48,178 nt of DNA from assembly GCF_002385225.1 (NCBI RefSeq), contig NZ_DGDC01000004.1:1-48178 (forward strand). The letters run 5' to 3'. A model generated the notes under the pieces. The model was not told where the DNA came from and made no database searches. It saw only the letters and a program-made list of their open reading frames with translations. Shown one piece after another: positions 8,740 through 16,237 of this stretch (within the stretch, counting starts at the first letter, position 1; every line of letters begins with the position of its first letter). The stretch is from Psychrobacter sp. UBA3962 (GTDB taxonomy: Bacteria; Pseudomonadota; Gammaproteobacteria; Pseudomonadales; Moraxellaceae). A program made the translations under genes and the position numbers.

Positions 8740-8875
8740 TACTTTGATTTGTGGTTAATTGACTGTCTCAGCCTGTTGCTTTTTAAGGTATTTTTTACAT
8801 AACTTTTCAACTGACTCGTTAATTCCTTCGGCTGGGACGCTCTGATTCCTTTTCTGTCTTTGATGTGATTATTCT

Positions 8876-9832
8876 ATGACCTCTTTGCCTCAGCTTAGCC
8901 TGTTCTCCCCTGCAAAAATCAACCTGTTTTTACACATTACCGGTAAACGTGCAGATGGGTATCACAACTTGCAAACGGTATTTCGACTTCTTAACTGGGG
9001 CGACACCTTACATTTTCAGGTCAGTGATAAACAGTTTAACCCTCATCAAGACTTTGCAGATACCAGGCTACCCATCACTTTAGACACTAAAGTAGCCGTC
9101 ACCACAAACCTTCGTGATAACTTAATTACTAAGGCGGCCTTGGCTTTGATTGATAGTGTTAAATCCAATACCTCGCTCTTTGAGGCAGTAGATCGGTTAC
9201 CAGTCATTGATATTAAGCTCGATAAAGTGCTGCCTGCTGGCGCTGGACTAGGGGGAGGTTCCTCCAATGCCGCCACCACTCTTTTGGCACTAAACACCCT
9301 ATGGGGCCTTAATTTAGAGCAGCAAACCTTAATTGATATTGGCCGTAGTGTCGGCGCGGATGTGCCCATTTTTATCTTAGGTCAAGATGCTGTTGCAGAA
9401 GGCATAGGGGAGAAACTGACTCCGCTGTCCTTGCCGCCGCAGTATTATCTTTTATTAAACCCCAATGCTCACGCTTCTACTCAAGCTCTATTTGCTCACC
9501 CTGACTTACGCCGAGACATTCCGGCTATGAGCGTGGACGACATTGAAGAAAATAGCGAAGGCTATCTCAATCGGCTCTACCCCACTTTTAGTAATGTGTT
9601 TGAGCCGGTAGTGACCAGCTTAGTGCCCGAAGTGAGCGAAGCCCTAAACTATTTAAAAAAATTAGAGGCACTCACCCACAGCTCTGCTAGAATGACTGGC
9701 ACAGGCAGCAGTGTATTTTTACCCCTACCCGAGGCGATGACCCCACAAATACAAACTTATATGATTGACAACCCTCCCCCTTGTCACGCGCTAATAATTG
9801 AGTCTTTATTAGGGCAAAAAAGCAGGATTTAA
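8876..9832 (+). CDS. ispE: 4-diphosphocytidyl-2-C-methyl-D-erythritol kinase IspE
   Basis: This GHMP-family kinase phosphorylates the 2-hydroxyl of CDP-methylerythritol in the MEP isoprenoid pathway, which also feeds ispA upstream. It has 318 residues, slightly longer than E. coli IspE. Lys14 in SPAKINLFLHITGKRADGYH and Asp162 in GADVPIF are the expected active-site pair, and the ATP-binding glycine loop is LPAGAGLGGGSSNAA (119-133). The C-terminal GTGSSVFLP motif is present. The ribosome site before the ATG is weak. It is followed by tRNA-Gln and prs, a widely conserved neighbourhood. Confidence 0.95.
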   Translation: MTSLPQLSLFSPAKINLFLHITGKRADGYHNLQTVFRLLNWGDTLHFQVSDKQFNPHQDFADTRLPITLDTKVAVTTNLRDNLITKAALALIDSVKSNTSLFEAVDRLPVIDIKLDKVLPAGAGLGGGSSNAATTLLALNTLWGLNLEQQTLIDIGRSVGADVPIFILGQDAVAEGIGEKLTPLSLPPQYYLLLNPNAHASTQALFAHPDLRRDIPAMSVDDIEENSEGYLNRLYPTFSNVFEPVVTSLVPEVSEALNYLKKLEALTHSSARMTGTGSSVFLPLPEAMTPQIQTYMIDNPPPCHALIIESLLGQKSRI

Positions 9833-9873
9833 CCTTATAAACTCGATATTTTTTAAATATCTTAGAAAAACAG

Positions 9874-9901
9874 TTGCAATCAATAAATTCTTGTGTATAA
9901 T
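9874..9901 (+). promoter_or_regulatory. Promoter of the first tRNA-Gln gene
   Basis: TTGCAA (9874-9879), a 16-base spacer and perfect TATAAT (9896-9901) lie 13 bases before the tRNA. The stretch after the -10 is GC-rich (ACTCGCCC), the kind of discriminator seen at stringently controlled stable-RNA promoters. Confidence 0.75.
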
Positions 9902-9914
9902 AACTCGCCCATAA

Positions 9915-9990
9915 AGGGGTATAGCCAAGTTGGTAAGGCATCAGGTTTTGATCCTGACATCCGTTGGTTCGAGTCCAGCTACCCCTGCCA
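9915..9990 (+). tRNA. tRNA-Gln, anticodon TTG (copy 1)
   Basis: This is a complete 76-base cloverleaf. The acceptor stem AGGGGTA pairs with TACCCCT, the anticodon stem TCAGG/CCTGA encloses TTTTGAT with anticodon TTG, the T-arm has GGTTCGAGTCC, and CCA is encoded. It reads CAA and, with wobble, CAG codons. It is identical in all 76 bases to the copy at 10218. Confidence 0.97.
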
Positions 9991-10041
9991 TATTCGTCAT
10001 AGGCTAAGCCAATAATTTATAAAATTAAACGCTTTAGTTTG

Positions 10042-10090
10042 TTGACATATCTAGTTAGTTTTCGGTATAGTTCGCCTCGAACGCTACCGA
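10042..10090 (+). promoter_or_regulatory. Second promoter between the tRNA-Gln genes, overlapped by a dyad
   Basis: TTGACA (10042-10047) and TATAGT (10066-10071) are 18 bases apart, followed by a GC-rich discriminator. The -10 lies inside a 29-base dyad: TCGGTA (10062-10067) pairs with TACCGA (10085-10090) and GTTCG (10070-10074) with CGAAC (10078-10082). This promoter should drive copy 2 and possibly prs. Confidence 0.7.
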
Positions 10091-10109
10091 GAAGACAACA
10101 AGTAAAAAG

Positions 10110-10202
10110 TATCAAAATATTAGTGAAACGAATTTATTAATATTTTGATAGTAAATTATCAAGAGACATGCTAGTTTAATAGCAGCAAATGACTTCTTGA
10201 TA
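10110..10202 (+). repeat. Two leader hairpins upstream of tRNA-Gln copy 2
   Basis: The first is a 13-bp perfect stem (10110-10122 with 10138-10150, 15-base loop). The second pairs TATCAAGA (10157-10164) with TCTTGATA (10195-10202). Because both 5' arms begin TATCAA and both 3' arms end TTGATA, alternative pairings are possible. The 128-base leader is long for a tRNA and resembles the processing stems of a stable-RNA leader. Confidence 0.6.
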
Positions 10203-10217
10203 AAGTTTGTCTGTTAC

Positions 10218-10293
10218 AGGGGTATAGCCAAGTTGGTAAGGCATCAGGTTTTGATCCTGACATCCGTTGGTTCGAGTCCAGCTACCCCTGCCA
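10218..10293 (+). tRNA. tRNA-Gln, anticodon TTG (copy 2)
   Basis: This is a complete tRNA-Gln with encoded CCA, identical to the copy 303 bases upstream. It lies 84 bases before prs, so tRNA and prs may share a transcript that is cut by tRNA processing enzymes. Confidence 0.97.
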
Positions 10294-10377
10294 TTTTCTT
10301 CTAAACGTTCAACTTTCTTCTTTATTTGTGCAGTCTCTACTGCTCCTCTCTTAAGTCAAATAAATAGGACTTGGACC

Positions 10378-11334
10378 ATGCCATATCTGGCGATTTTTAC
10401 GGGTAATGCCCACCCTGAACTGGCAAAAACTGTCGCTGATCACCTACACATTCCTCTTGGCCGTGCTGATGTCACGCGCTTCTCTGATGGCGAAATTGCT
10501 GTCGAGATTAAAGAGCATGTCCGTGGTAAAGACGTTTTTATTCTGCAACCTACTTGTGCCCCTACTAACGATAACTTGATGGAAATCATGGTTATGGCTG
10601 ATGCTCTGCGCCGTTCAAGTGCTGGCCGCATCACTGCTGTAATGCCGTACTTTGGTTATGCTCGTCAAGACCGTCGCCCTCGTTCAGCTCGTGTGCCTAT
10701 CTCAGCCAAGGTTGTGGCCGATATGCTTAACATCGTTAGCATCGACCGCGTAATGACTGTGGATTTACACTCAGATCAAATCCAGGGCTTCTTCGATATT
10801 CCAGTAGACAATATCTATGGTACTCCAGTATTACTAAAAGACCTTAGAAAACAAGGTTATGATAACCTTATGGTTGTTTCACCGGATGTAGGCGGTGTGG
10901 TTCGTGCTCGCGCCATGGCCAAAGAGCTAGGTGGTAACACGGATCTTGCTATTATTGATAAACGCCGTGCTCGCGCTAACGAATCACAAGTTATGCACAT
11001 CATTGGTGATGTTAAAGACCGTGATTGCGTAATCGTTGATGACATGGTAGATACTGCGGGTACCTTGTGTAAAGCGGCTCAAGCGCTTAAAGACAATGGC
11101 GCACGCCGTGTCTTAGGTTATATCACTCACCCAGTATTATCGGGTAATGCTATTCAGACCATTAGCAATTCAGTTTTGGATGAGTTAGTAGTTACTGACA
11201 GTATTCCTTTATCTGAAGAAGCAAAAGCTTGTGAAAAAATTCGCCAAGTAACCATTGCTTCCTTACTGGCTGAAAGCTTACGCCGTATCAATAACGAAGA
11301 ATCTATTAGTGCTATGTTTGAGTCTATCGACTGA
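10378..11334 (+). CDS. prs: Ribose-phosphate pyrophosphokinase
   Basis: It transfers pyrophosphate from ATP to ribose 5-phosphate, giving PRPP for purine, pyrimidine, histidine, tryptophan and NAD synthesis. It has 318 residues, close to the family norm. The catalytic flexible-loop region contains RQDRRPRSARVPIS (97-110), metal-binding DLHSDQ stands at 129-134, and the PRPP loop is DDMVDTAGTL (221-230). The frame runs back into the second tRNA, so the start is set at the ATG with AGGA eight bases upstream. It lies downstream of tRNA-Gln and upstream of rplY, as in most gamma-proteobacteria. The terminator at 11367-11402 closes the unit. Confidence 0.97.
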   Translation: MPYLAIFTGNAHPELAKTVADHLHIPLGRADVTRFSDGEIAVEIKEHVRGKDVFILQPTCAPTNDNLMEIMVMADALRRSSAGRITAVMPYFGYARQDRRPRSARVPISAKVVADMLNIVSIDRVMTVDLHSDQIQGFFDIPVDNIYGTPVLLKDLRKQGYDNLMVVSPDVGGVVRARAMAKELGGNTDLAIIDKRRARANESQVMHIIGDVKDRDCVIVDDMVDTAGTLCKAAQALKDNGARRVLGYITHPVLSGNAIQTISNSVLDELVVTDSIPLSEEAKACEKIRQVTIASLLAESLRRINNEESISAMFESID

Positions 11335-11366
11335 ACCTTTCTGCCCTAATAAGCTTTATTGATATT

Positions 11367-11402
11367 AAAAAAACCGCTGTCTTTTAGAGAGCGGTTTTTT
11401 TG
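11367..11402 (+). terminator. Terminator of prs
   Basis: ACCGCT (11373-11378) pairs with AGCGGT (11390-11395), extended outward by an A-run and T-run (A7 left, T7 right). Confidence 0.8.
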
Positions 11403-11428
11403 TACTGGATTTTAGGGATCAATGTCCG

Positions 11429-11584
11429 TATAATACGCCCTCTGTATGTAAGCAAAAAGTACTGAGACTGAATTAACAGCCAGTAAAATCTGCTATACAG
11501 TATATAGATGTGTGTCTGGCCACGTTGGTCGCAAGCGTAGCTTGAACGCATCAAACCCTAATTAATTTAATCAAGGATACTCTC
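11429..11584 (+). promoter_or_regulatory. rplY promoter -10 and long 5' leader
   Basis: Perfect TATAAT at 11429-11434 is followed by the GC-rich discriminator ACGCCC. The leader of about 140 bases is long for a single ribosomal-protein gene. It can fold: CTGTAT (11442-11447) pairs with ATACAG (11495-11500), and GGCCA and TGGTC form a small stem near 11519-11531. Leader-based autoregulation is possible but unproven. Confidence 0.45.
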
Positions 11585-12265
11585 ATGAGTGATATTTTAT
11601 ACACGGTAAATGGCATTGTCCGTACCGATGATCAGCAGGGCAAAGGTGCGAGCCGCCGCCTGCGTAAGCAAAACTTAGTTCCTGCCATTATCTATGGTGG
11701 TAACGAAGAGCCTACTACTATCGCTATCAAAAACAATGAGCTTTGGAAACTTCTAGAAAACGAAGCTTTCTTCTCAAACATTTTGACTATCAAGCTTGAT
11801 GGTGAAGAACAGCTAGCGGTTATTAAAGACCTACAGCGTCACCCATCTAAAGGCTTCCCAATGCATGCTGACTTCCAGCGCATTGTTAAAGGTCAGAAGA
11901 TCAACATGAACATCCCAGTTCACTTCATCGGTCGTGAAGAAGCGCCAGGTACTAAAGCTGGTGGTATCTTATCTACTCTAGTGACTGACATCGAAATCGT
12001 ATGTCTACCACAAGATCTTCCAGAGTACCTAGAAGTTGACGTATCAGCTCTAGAAATCGGTGAGTCTCTACACTTAACAGACATCAAACTTCCTGAAGGT
12101 GTTATCATCTTTGAACTAGATGTTGATGAGCCAGTTGATCGTACTGTAGTTAACATGCAAGCTCCAACGGTTGAAGAAGTGGACGAAGATACTGAAGAAG
12201 AAGTTGACGCCGCTGACGTACCTGCTACTGAGCAAGGTGCTGAAGAAGACAAAGGCGAAGAATAA
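11585..12265 (+). CDS. rplY: 50S ribosomal protein L25, long Ctc form
   Basis: L25 binds 5S rRNA in the large ribosomal subunit. This 226-residue protein is the long Ctc/TL5 form: an L25 domain (about 1-95, with the signature GKGASRRLRKQNLVPAIIYGG and HPSKGFPMHADFQRI), a second beta-rich domain (about 96-190), and a tail of about 35 residues dominated by Glu and Asp. The E. coli protein has only the first domain. AAGGAT stands before the ATG. The order prs-rplY-pth is conserved. Confidence 0.95.
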   Translation: MSDILYTVNGIVRTDDQQGKGASRRLRKQNLVPAIIYGGNEEPTTIAIKNNELWKLLENEAFFSNILTIKLDGEEQLAVIKDLQRHPSKGFPMHADFQRIVKGQKINMNIPVHFIGREEAPGTKAGGILSTLVTDIEIVCLPQDLPEYLEVDVSALEIGESLHLTDIKLPEGVIIFELDVDEPVDRTVVNMQAPTVEEVDEDTEEEVDAADVPATEQGAEEDKGEE

Positions 12266-12287
12266 TTCGTCTCCTGCCTATAGATTG

Positions 12288-12311
12288 GATGACTGCTTTC
12301 GGGCAGTTATC
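12288..12311 (+). other. Stem-loop between rplY and pth
   Basis: GATGACTGC (12288-12296) pairs with GCAGTTATC (12303-12311) through a TTTCGG loop, with one G-T pair. No T-run follows, so it is more likely an attenuating or RNA-stabilising stem inside a shared rplY-pth transcript. Confidence 0.5.
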
Positions 12312-12358
12312 TAAATCTTGATACTGGCAGACATAATTTATTATACAGTGAGAACGCT

Positions 12359-12946
12359 ATGTCCCAACTTAAGCTTATTGTTGGGCTTGGCAACCCAGGT
12401 CAGCAGTATGTCGAAACCAGACATAATGCTGGCTTTTGGTTTGTGGCCCTGATTGCTGACCAATTTAATATTGAACTGGCAGCTGACAAAAAGTTTCATG
12501 GTTTAACTGGCCGTGGTCGTATCTTTGATACCGATGTGCGCCTACTGTTGCCGATGACTTTTATGAATAAGTCAGGCCAATCTGTGGTCCCAATGGCAAA
12601 ATATTACGATATTAAGCCAGAAGAACTGCTAATCGCCCATGATGAGTTAGATATTCCTGCGGGAAGTATTAAACTTAAAACAGGAGGCGGTCATGGCGGT
12701 CATAACGGACTGCGTGATATTACTCCTCATCTTGGAAATGACTTCCATCGCTTACGTATTGGCATTGGCCATCCAGGACATAAATCCAAAGTAAGTGGCC
12801 ATGTTTTATCCAAACCCTCCCCTGATGATCAGGTTGCGATTGAAGCCGCTCTGGGTGCAGCCATGGATTCCTTAAAGCTTATGGTAACTGGTGATATCGA
12901 AAAAGCACGTAGCCAGATTAATGGCTTTAAGCTGCCCAATAGCTAA
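12359..12946 (+). CDS. pth: Peptidyl-tRNA hydrolase
   Basis: It cleaves the ester bond of peptidyl-tRNAs that drop off the ribosome, recycling tRNA. The 195-residue protein has all catalytic and binding residues: Asn12 (GLGNPG), His22 (TRHNAGFW), Asn70 (PMTFMNKSG) and Asp95 (IAHDELDIPAG), each two positions later than in E. coli. The glycine-rich GGGHGGHNGLRDI motif is present. The ribosome site before the ATG is weak (GAGAA). It lies 93 bases after rplY and is probably co-transcribed; a terminator follows. Confidence 0.96.
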   Translation: MSQLKLIVGLGNPGQQYVETRHNAGFWFVALIADQFNIELAADKKFHGLTGRGRIFDTDVRLLLPMTFMNKSGQSVVPMAKYYDIKPEELLIAHDELDIPAGSIKLKTGGGHGGHNGLRDITPHLGNDFHRLRIGIGHPGHKSKVSGHVLSKPSPDDQVAIEAALGAAMDSLKLMVTGDIEKARSQINGFKLPNS

Positions 12947-12966
12947 TTGATTCTGTTAAGTAAACA

Positions 12967-12993
12967 AGCTGTCGGTAACGATGGCTTTTTTTC
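12967..12993 (+). terminator. Terminator of pth
   Basis: AGCTGTC (12967-12973) pairs with GATGGCT (12980-12986), two wobble pairs, followed by a run of seven T. Confidence 0.55.
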
Positions 12994-13043
12994 TCTTCCC
13001 TACTTTAAAACTAGCTTATACTTAACACTAGATTATTCGATAA

Positions 13044-13077
13044 TTTTTTGATAATTTAGGTTTTTTGATAATTTAGG
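13044..13077. repeat. 17-bp tandem duplication upstream of panD
   Basis: TTTTTTGATAATTTAGG occurs twice back to back (13044-13060 and 13061-13077), preceded by a partial third copy GATAATTT at 13039-13046. It lies about 100 bases before panD. A TATAAT at 13111-13116 is the likely -10; no well-spaced -35 is visible. Confidence 0.8.
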
Positions 13078-13173
13078 TATAAATTGGCAGAAAACTGCTT
13101 ATTTTATAGGTATAATCTGCTTTCTAATTCTTTTCTGCACGACCTCTAGTCTATAATTTCAAGGAAATCCCCT

Positions 13174-13554
13174 ATGTTATTGACCTTATTAAAAGGCAAG
13201 CTACACCGTGCCCGTGTCACTCACGCTGACCTGCATTATGAAGGCTCTTGTGGGGTAGATGGTGACTTACTAGATTTGGCTGGTATTCGTGAGAACGAGT
13301 CGATTGATATCTACAACGTAAGCAATGGTAAGCGCTTTCGTACCTATGCCATTCGTGCTGAAGCAGGCTCTGGTATTATTTCATTAAATGGTGCAGCGGC
13401 TTATATGGCAGATCTTGGTGATATCGTTATCATTTGTGCTTATGCCCAGATGGATGAAAAAGAAGCCGATACTCATAAGCCAAAATTAGTTTACTGCAAC
13501 GAAGACAATACCGTGAAAGACACGGCTAATGTTATTCCTGTGCAAGTTTCTTAA
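13174..13554 (+). CDS. panD: Aspartate 1-decarboxylase (pyruvoyl enzyme precursor)
   Basis: PanD makes beta-alanine, one half of pantothenate, from aspartate. The 126-residue precursor self-cleaves between Gly24 and Ser25 (HYEGSCGVDG), turning Ser25 into the pyruvoyl group. Lys9 and the NGAAA segment of the active site are present. AAGGA lies nine bases before the ATG. It is not linked to panB and panC, which are 25 kb away in this window. It stands alone between two terminators. The tandem repeat upstream lies in its promoter region. Confidence 0.96.
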   Translation: MLLTLLKGKLHRARVTHADLHYEGSCGVDGDLLDLAGIRENESIDIYNVSNGKRFRTYAIRAEAGSGIISLNGAAAYMADLGDIVIICAYAQMDEKEADTHKPKLVYCNEDNTVKDTANVIPVQVS

Positions 13555-13576
13555 TCTATACTTTTACTATCTTTAA

Positions 13577-13614
13577 TAAAAAATGCTAAGCGATTTATAT
13601 TGCTTAGCTTTTTT
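13577..13614 (+). terminator. Terminator of panD
   Basis: GCTAAGC (13585-13591) pairs with GCTTAGC (13602-13608), followed by six T; A-rich on the left, so it could act in both directions. Confidence 0.8.
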
Positions 13615-13656
13615 ATTTTTCTTAATTTTTTCCATTAATCTATCTTGGAGTTTTTT

Positions 13657-14625
13657 ATGGGCCTAGCGATTATCGCTGTCATTATTGGCCTGGCTATTTT
13701 GGTCTGGAGTGCTGATACTTTTATTGATGGAGCCACCAGTCTGGCTGTGCGCTTTAATATGCCTAGCTTCTTAATTGGGGTGATTATCTTAGGCATTGGC
13801 ACCTCGGCACCTGAACTAGTCGTTTCTGCTTTAGCTGCCTTAGCAGGTAGTCCCGATATCGCCTTAGGGAATGCCTATGGCTCTAATATCATTAACATTA
13901 CTTTAGTGTTGGGGGTTACTGCCCTCATTAGCCCCATCATCATTCGTAGCGATGTGATTCGTTATGACCTAATGCTGTTAATAGCAACTACCGCTTTGGC
14001 CGCCATACAATTGGCGGATGGCAATTTGTCATTAATCGATGGTATTATGCTGGTTGTGGCGTTAGTGGCTGTACTGATGATACAAATATTTTTAAGCCTA
14101 CGCGGTAATAAAGACAAGGTAGAGCTACCAGAAGAGTTGGCCGCAAAACAGCAAATTAATGTCTTAAAGTCTTTTGGCACCTTGATATTGGGGTTAAGTT
14201 TATTAATCGCTAGCTCACGAGCCATCGTTTGGGGTGCGGTTGAGTTGGCTACTTTATGGGGAATGAGTGAGCTTCTAATTGGGCTTACCATTGTGGCCAT
14301 TGGTACCTCCTTACCTGAGTTAGTAGCCAGTGTTGCGGCAGCAAGACGTGGTGAGCATGACATGGCCTTAGGCAACGTTATTGGCTCCAACTTATTTAAT
14401 ACCTTAGGTGTGGTGGGTCTAGCTGCTATTATTAAACCCATGCAAAACATTGACCCGCTGATTTTATCGCGTGATATGGTGATGGTAGGCTTGGTCACTC
14501 TAATCCTGTTTATTTTGGCAATTATTGCCTTTAGACGTCAGGGTGAAATGAAACATGGTAGTGGCGTAGTACTGATTTTAACCTTCATCTTCTACTCAGT
14601 ATGGCTGGCCAAATCTGCCCTCTAA
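13657..14625 (+). CDS. Inner-membrane calcium/sodium exchanger, YrbG type (CaCA family)
   Basis: This 322-residue protein with about ten membrane helices belongs to the K-independent Na/Ca exchanger family. The two inverted alpha repeats are plain: GIGTSAPELVVSALAAL (47-63) with GNAYGSNIINI, and AIGTSLPELVASVAAA (214-229) with GNVIGSNLFNTLG. The central Glu of each repeat (53 and 221) is the ion ligand in the family. A longer start at TTG 13645 is rejected because that TTGGAG is itself the ribosome site six bases before the ATG. Terminators on both sides make it a single-gene unit. Ion specificity cannot be read from sequence. Confidence 0.9.
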   Translation: MGLAIIAVIIGLAILVWSADTFIDGATSLAVRFNMPSFLIGVIILGIGTSAPELVVSALAALAGSPDIALGNAYGSNIINITLVLGVTALISPIIIRSDVIRYDLMLLIATTALAAIQLADGNLSLIDGIMLVVALVAVLMIQIFLSLRGNKDKVELPEELAAKQQINVLKSFGTLILGLSLLIASSRAIVWGAVELATLWGMSELLIGLTIVAIGTSLPELVASVAAARRGEHDMALGNVIGSNLFNTLGVVGLAAIIKPMQNIDPLILSRDMVMVGLVTLILFILAIIAFRRQGEMKHGSGVVLILTFIFYSVWLAKSAL

Positions 14626-14680
14626 CTTAAGTCATTAACTTAGGTTAATAACTACAGCTTCCCACCAGATTTAGTTATCA

Positions 14681-14726
14681 TCAATAAAAAAACGGCCACT
14701 CACTCTGATTGGCCGTTTTTTATTGA
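14681..14726. terminator. Bidirectional terminator between exchanger and FadL gene
   Basis: The arms 14681-14698 and 14710-14726 pair over 17 bases with one extra A, core ACGGCCA/TGGCCGT, flanked by A7 and T6. It serves both convergent genes. Confidence 0.85.
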
Positions 14727-14744
14727 TAGTTAATTCATGAAGCA

Positions 14745-16025
14745 TTAGAAATGATAGCCCAACTTAACCCCCAAGGCGTAGCCCGTACCATCATCAAATT
14801 TTGCTAAGGTTCTTTCTGACAGTGTCTTTTCAATGGGTAGCTTAGAATATGCCGTACCGCCTTCAAACCACATATACTGTGCACCAGCGGATAATTTTAG
14901 TTGTTTAGTGACATCGTAGCTACCGCCTAAAGCCAAAGTTTTAATTGAATCGTAAGGGCCTAATAAACTTAGAGGCTCGGCTGTACCTGAATCATAGCCC
15001 GCTCTTATTTCACCTGCAAACTTAGGCGTGAACTGCTTGCCTAAGGCTACCTCCACACTATAAGCATCCTCCTTGTATTCCGCTAATGGCTCACCAACCA
15101 CGTTGGTAATTCCCTCTGGAGAAATATTAAATTTGGTCCATTCTACCCAGCGCGCATTAATCATACCTAAGAGTTGATATTTTTCACTCAAACCGGTTTG
15201 AAAATCAAAGTTAACCGATTGCGGAGTTTTAAAACTTAACTGAGTATCTCCAAAGGTTACTTTTGGCAGTCCTTGAAAGTCTTTAATCTCATCTGGTATA
15301 GCATTGTAATTGGTTGGGCCTGTGGTATCTAATACAGTATTTAGCAGACCATTATTTACCAGCAAACTTTCATGGGCTTTTAAATTATGAGTACCTTCGG
15401 CGCGCCACGTTAAGGCAGCTCGTAGCATAATTTCAGGCTTTTCATAAGCGACCCCCAATACAGGTATTAGGGCATGACTTTTATCTTTAATAGTTAGATC
15501 ATAGAAAATAGGATCACCTTCGAAGTTTTGCGCCAGCTCAACCGAACCATCCGCCTCTTGATACTCCATTCCCCCATACACCCAAAAATTATTATTAACC
15601 TTACCGCCACCTAGCACAGTTAAACTGCGAGTATCTACTCGGGCCTCTGTAGTCCCCATACTATTGTTAAACTCACTCCCTTTGCTATAGACTGTATCTA
15701 CGCCAAACGGCTCATCATAAATTAATGCTAAAGCCGTATTTTCGGTGGGCGCTATCTTCACGGCTCCCCCCCAGATTTCAAAATCATCCATCATGTCATC
15801 AATTTTCTGATTTGCTGCTGGATTCTCTACCCCGCCTGCCACATCTGTCCCTTCAATTTTGGGATCGACATAAGCATAAGACAGCTCGGCATAGTTGCCA
15901 GGCTCAAAAAAAGGCAGGATAGATTGTTTGGTATATTCTAAACCAGCAGCATGAGAAGTCACGCCCATCAATAAACTGGCGGCAATAGAAAGCTGAATCT
16001 TAGTGCGATACTTTAGGGAATTCAT
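14745..16025 (-). CDS. FadL/OmpP1-type outer-membrane transport protein
   Basis: This is an outer-membrane beta-barrel of the FadL family for long-chain fatty acids or other hydrophobic compounds. It has 426 residues. Residues 1-27 form a signal peptide ending SHAA, followed by AGLEYTKQSILPFFEPGNYAELSYAYVDP, a FadL-like start. The protein ends in GVKLGYHF; the terminal Phe is the usual signal for the BAM machinery. AAAGGAT stands seven bases before the ATG. fadH lies upstream on the same strand, so the substrate is probably a fatty acid, but aromatic or alkane uptake cannot be excluded. A terminator at 16172-16206 separates the two genes. Confidence 0.88.
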   Translation of the reverse strand: MNSLKYRTKIQLSIAASLLMGVTSHAAGLEYTKQSILPFFEPGNYAELSYAYVDPKIEGTDVAGGVENPAANQKIDDMMDDFEIWGGAVKIAPTENTALALIYDEPFGVDTVYSKGSEFNNSMGTTEARVDTRSLTVLGGGKVNNNFWVYGGMEYQEADGSVELAQNFEGDPIFYDLTIKDKSHALIPVLGVAYEKPEIMLRAALTWRAEGTHNLKAHESLLVNNGLLNTVLDTTGPTNYNAIPDEIKDFQGLPKVTFGDTQLSFKTPQSVNFDFQTGLSEKYQLLGMINARWVEWTKFNISPEGITNVVGEPLAEYKEDAYSVEVALGKQFTPKFAGEIRAGYDSGTAEPLSLLGPYDSIKTLALGGSYDVTKQLKLSAGAQYMWFEGGTAYSKLPIEKTLSERTLAKFDDGTGYALGVKLGYHF

Positions 16026-16171
16026 GACAATATCCTTTTGTCAGTAGAAGTAAAATCCATAGCATTAGAAATGCCACCTTTAAATTAAATACTTATCTTG
16101 CTGTTATGTCAATGAATTGTAAAATCAGTATTTAATTTTATTTACGACCTCATTACTACATTAACAATTTC

Positions 16172-16206
16172 CATAAAAAAAGAGGGGGTTATTAACCCCC
16201 ACTTTT
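16172..16206 (-). terminator. Terminator of fadH
   Basis: GGGGGTT (16184-16190) pairs with AACCCCC (16194-16200) around a three-base loop. On the minus strand a T-rich run (TCTTTTTTT) follows. Confidence 0.8.
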
Positions 16207-16237
16207 TAACTATCTTTGTTAAAGTTCGTTGCCAGTT

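Noticed and set aside
9915..10293. Duplicated tRNA-Gln as attL/attR of an integrated element
   Set aside because: Only 227 bases lie between the copies, with no integrase or cargo; the whole tRNA is duplicated and each copy has a promoter, so gene duplication is simpler.
10267..10377. Upstream in-frame extension of prs
   Set aside because: The extra 37 codons run inside the tRNA-Gln gene and do not resemble PRPP synthetases; the ATG at 10378 has a proper ribosome site and matches the family N terminus.
13039..13077. Possible CRISPR-like repeats
   Set aside because: The units are 17 bp and directly adjacent without spacers; these are tandem duplications. No CRISPR array or cas gene is visible in the window.
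13962..14498. 178-codon open frame antisense to the Ca/Na exchanger
   Set aside because: It lies opposite a conserved membrane protein, has a repetitive Thr/Ser/Asn composition mirrored from hydrophobic codons, and no ribosome site or family resemblance.
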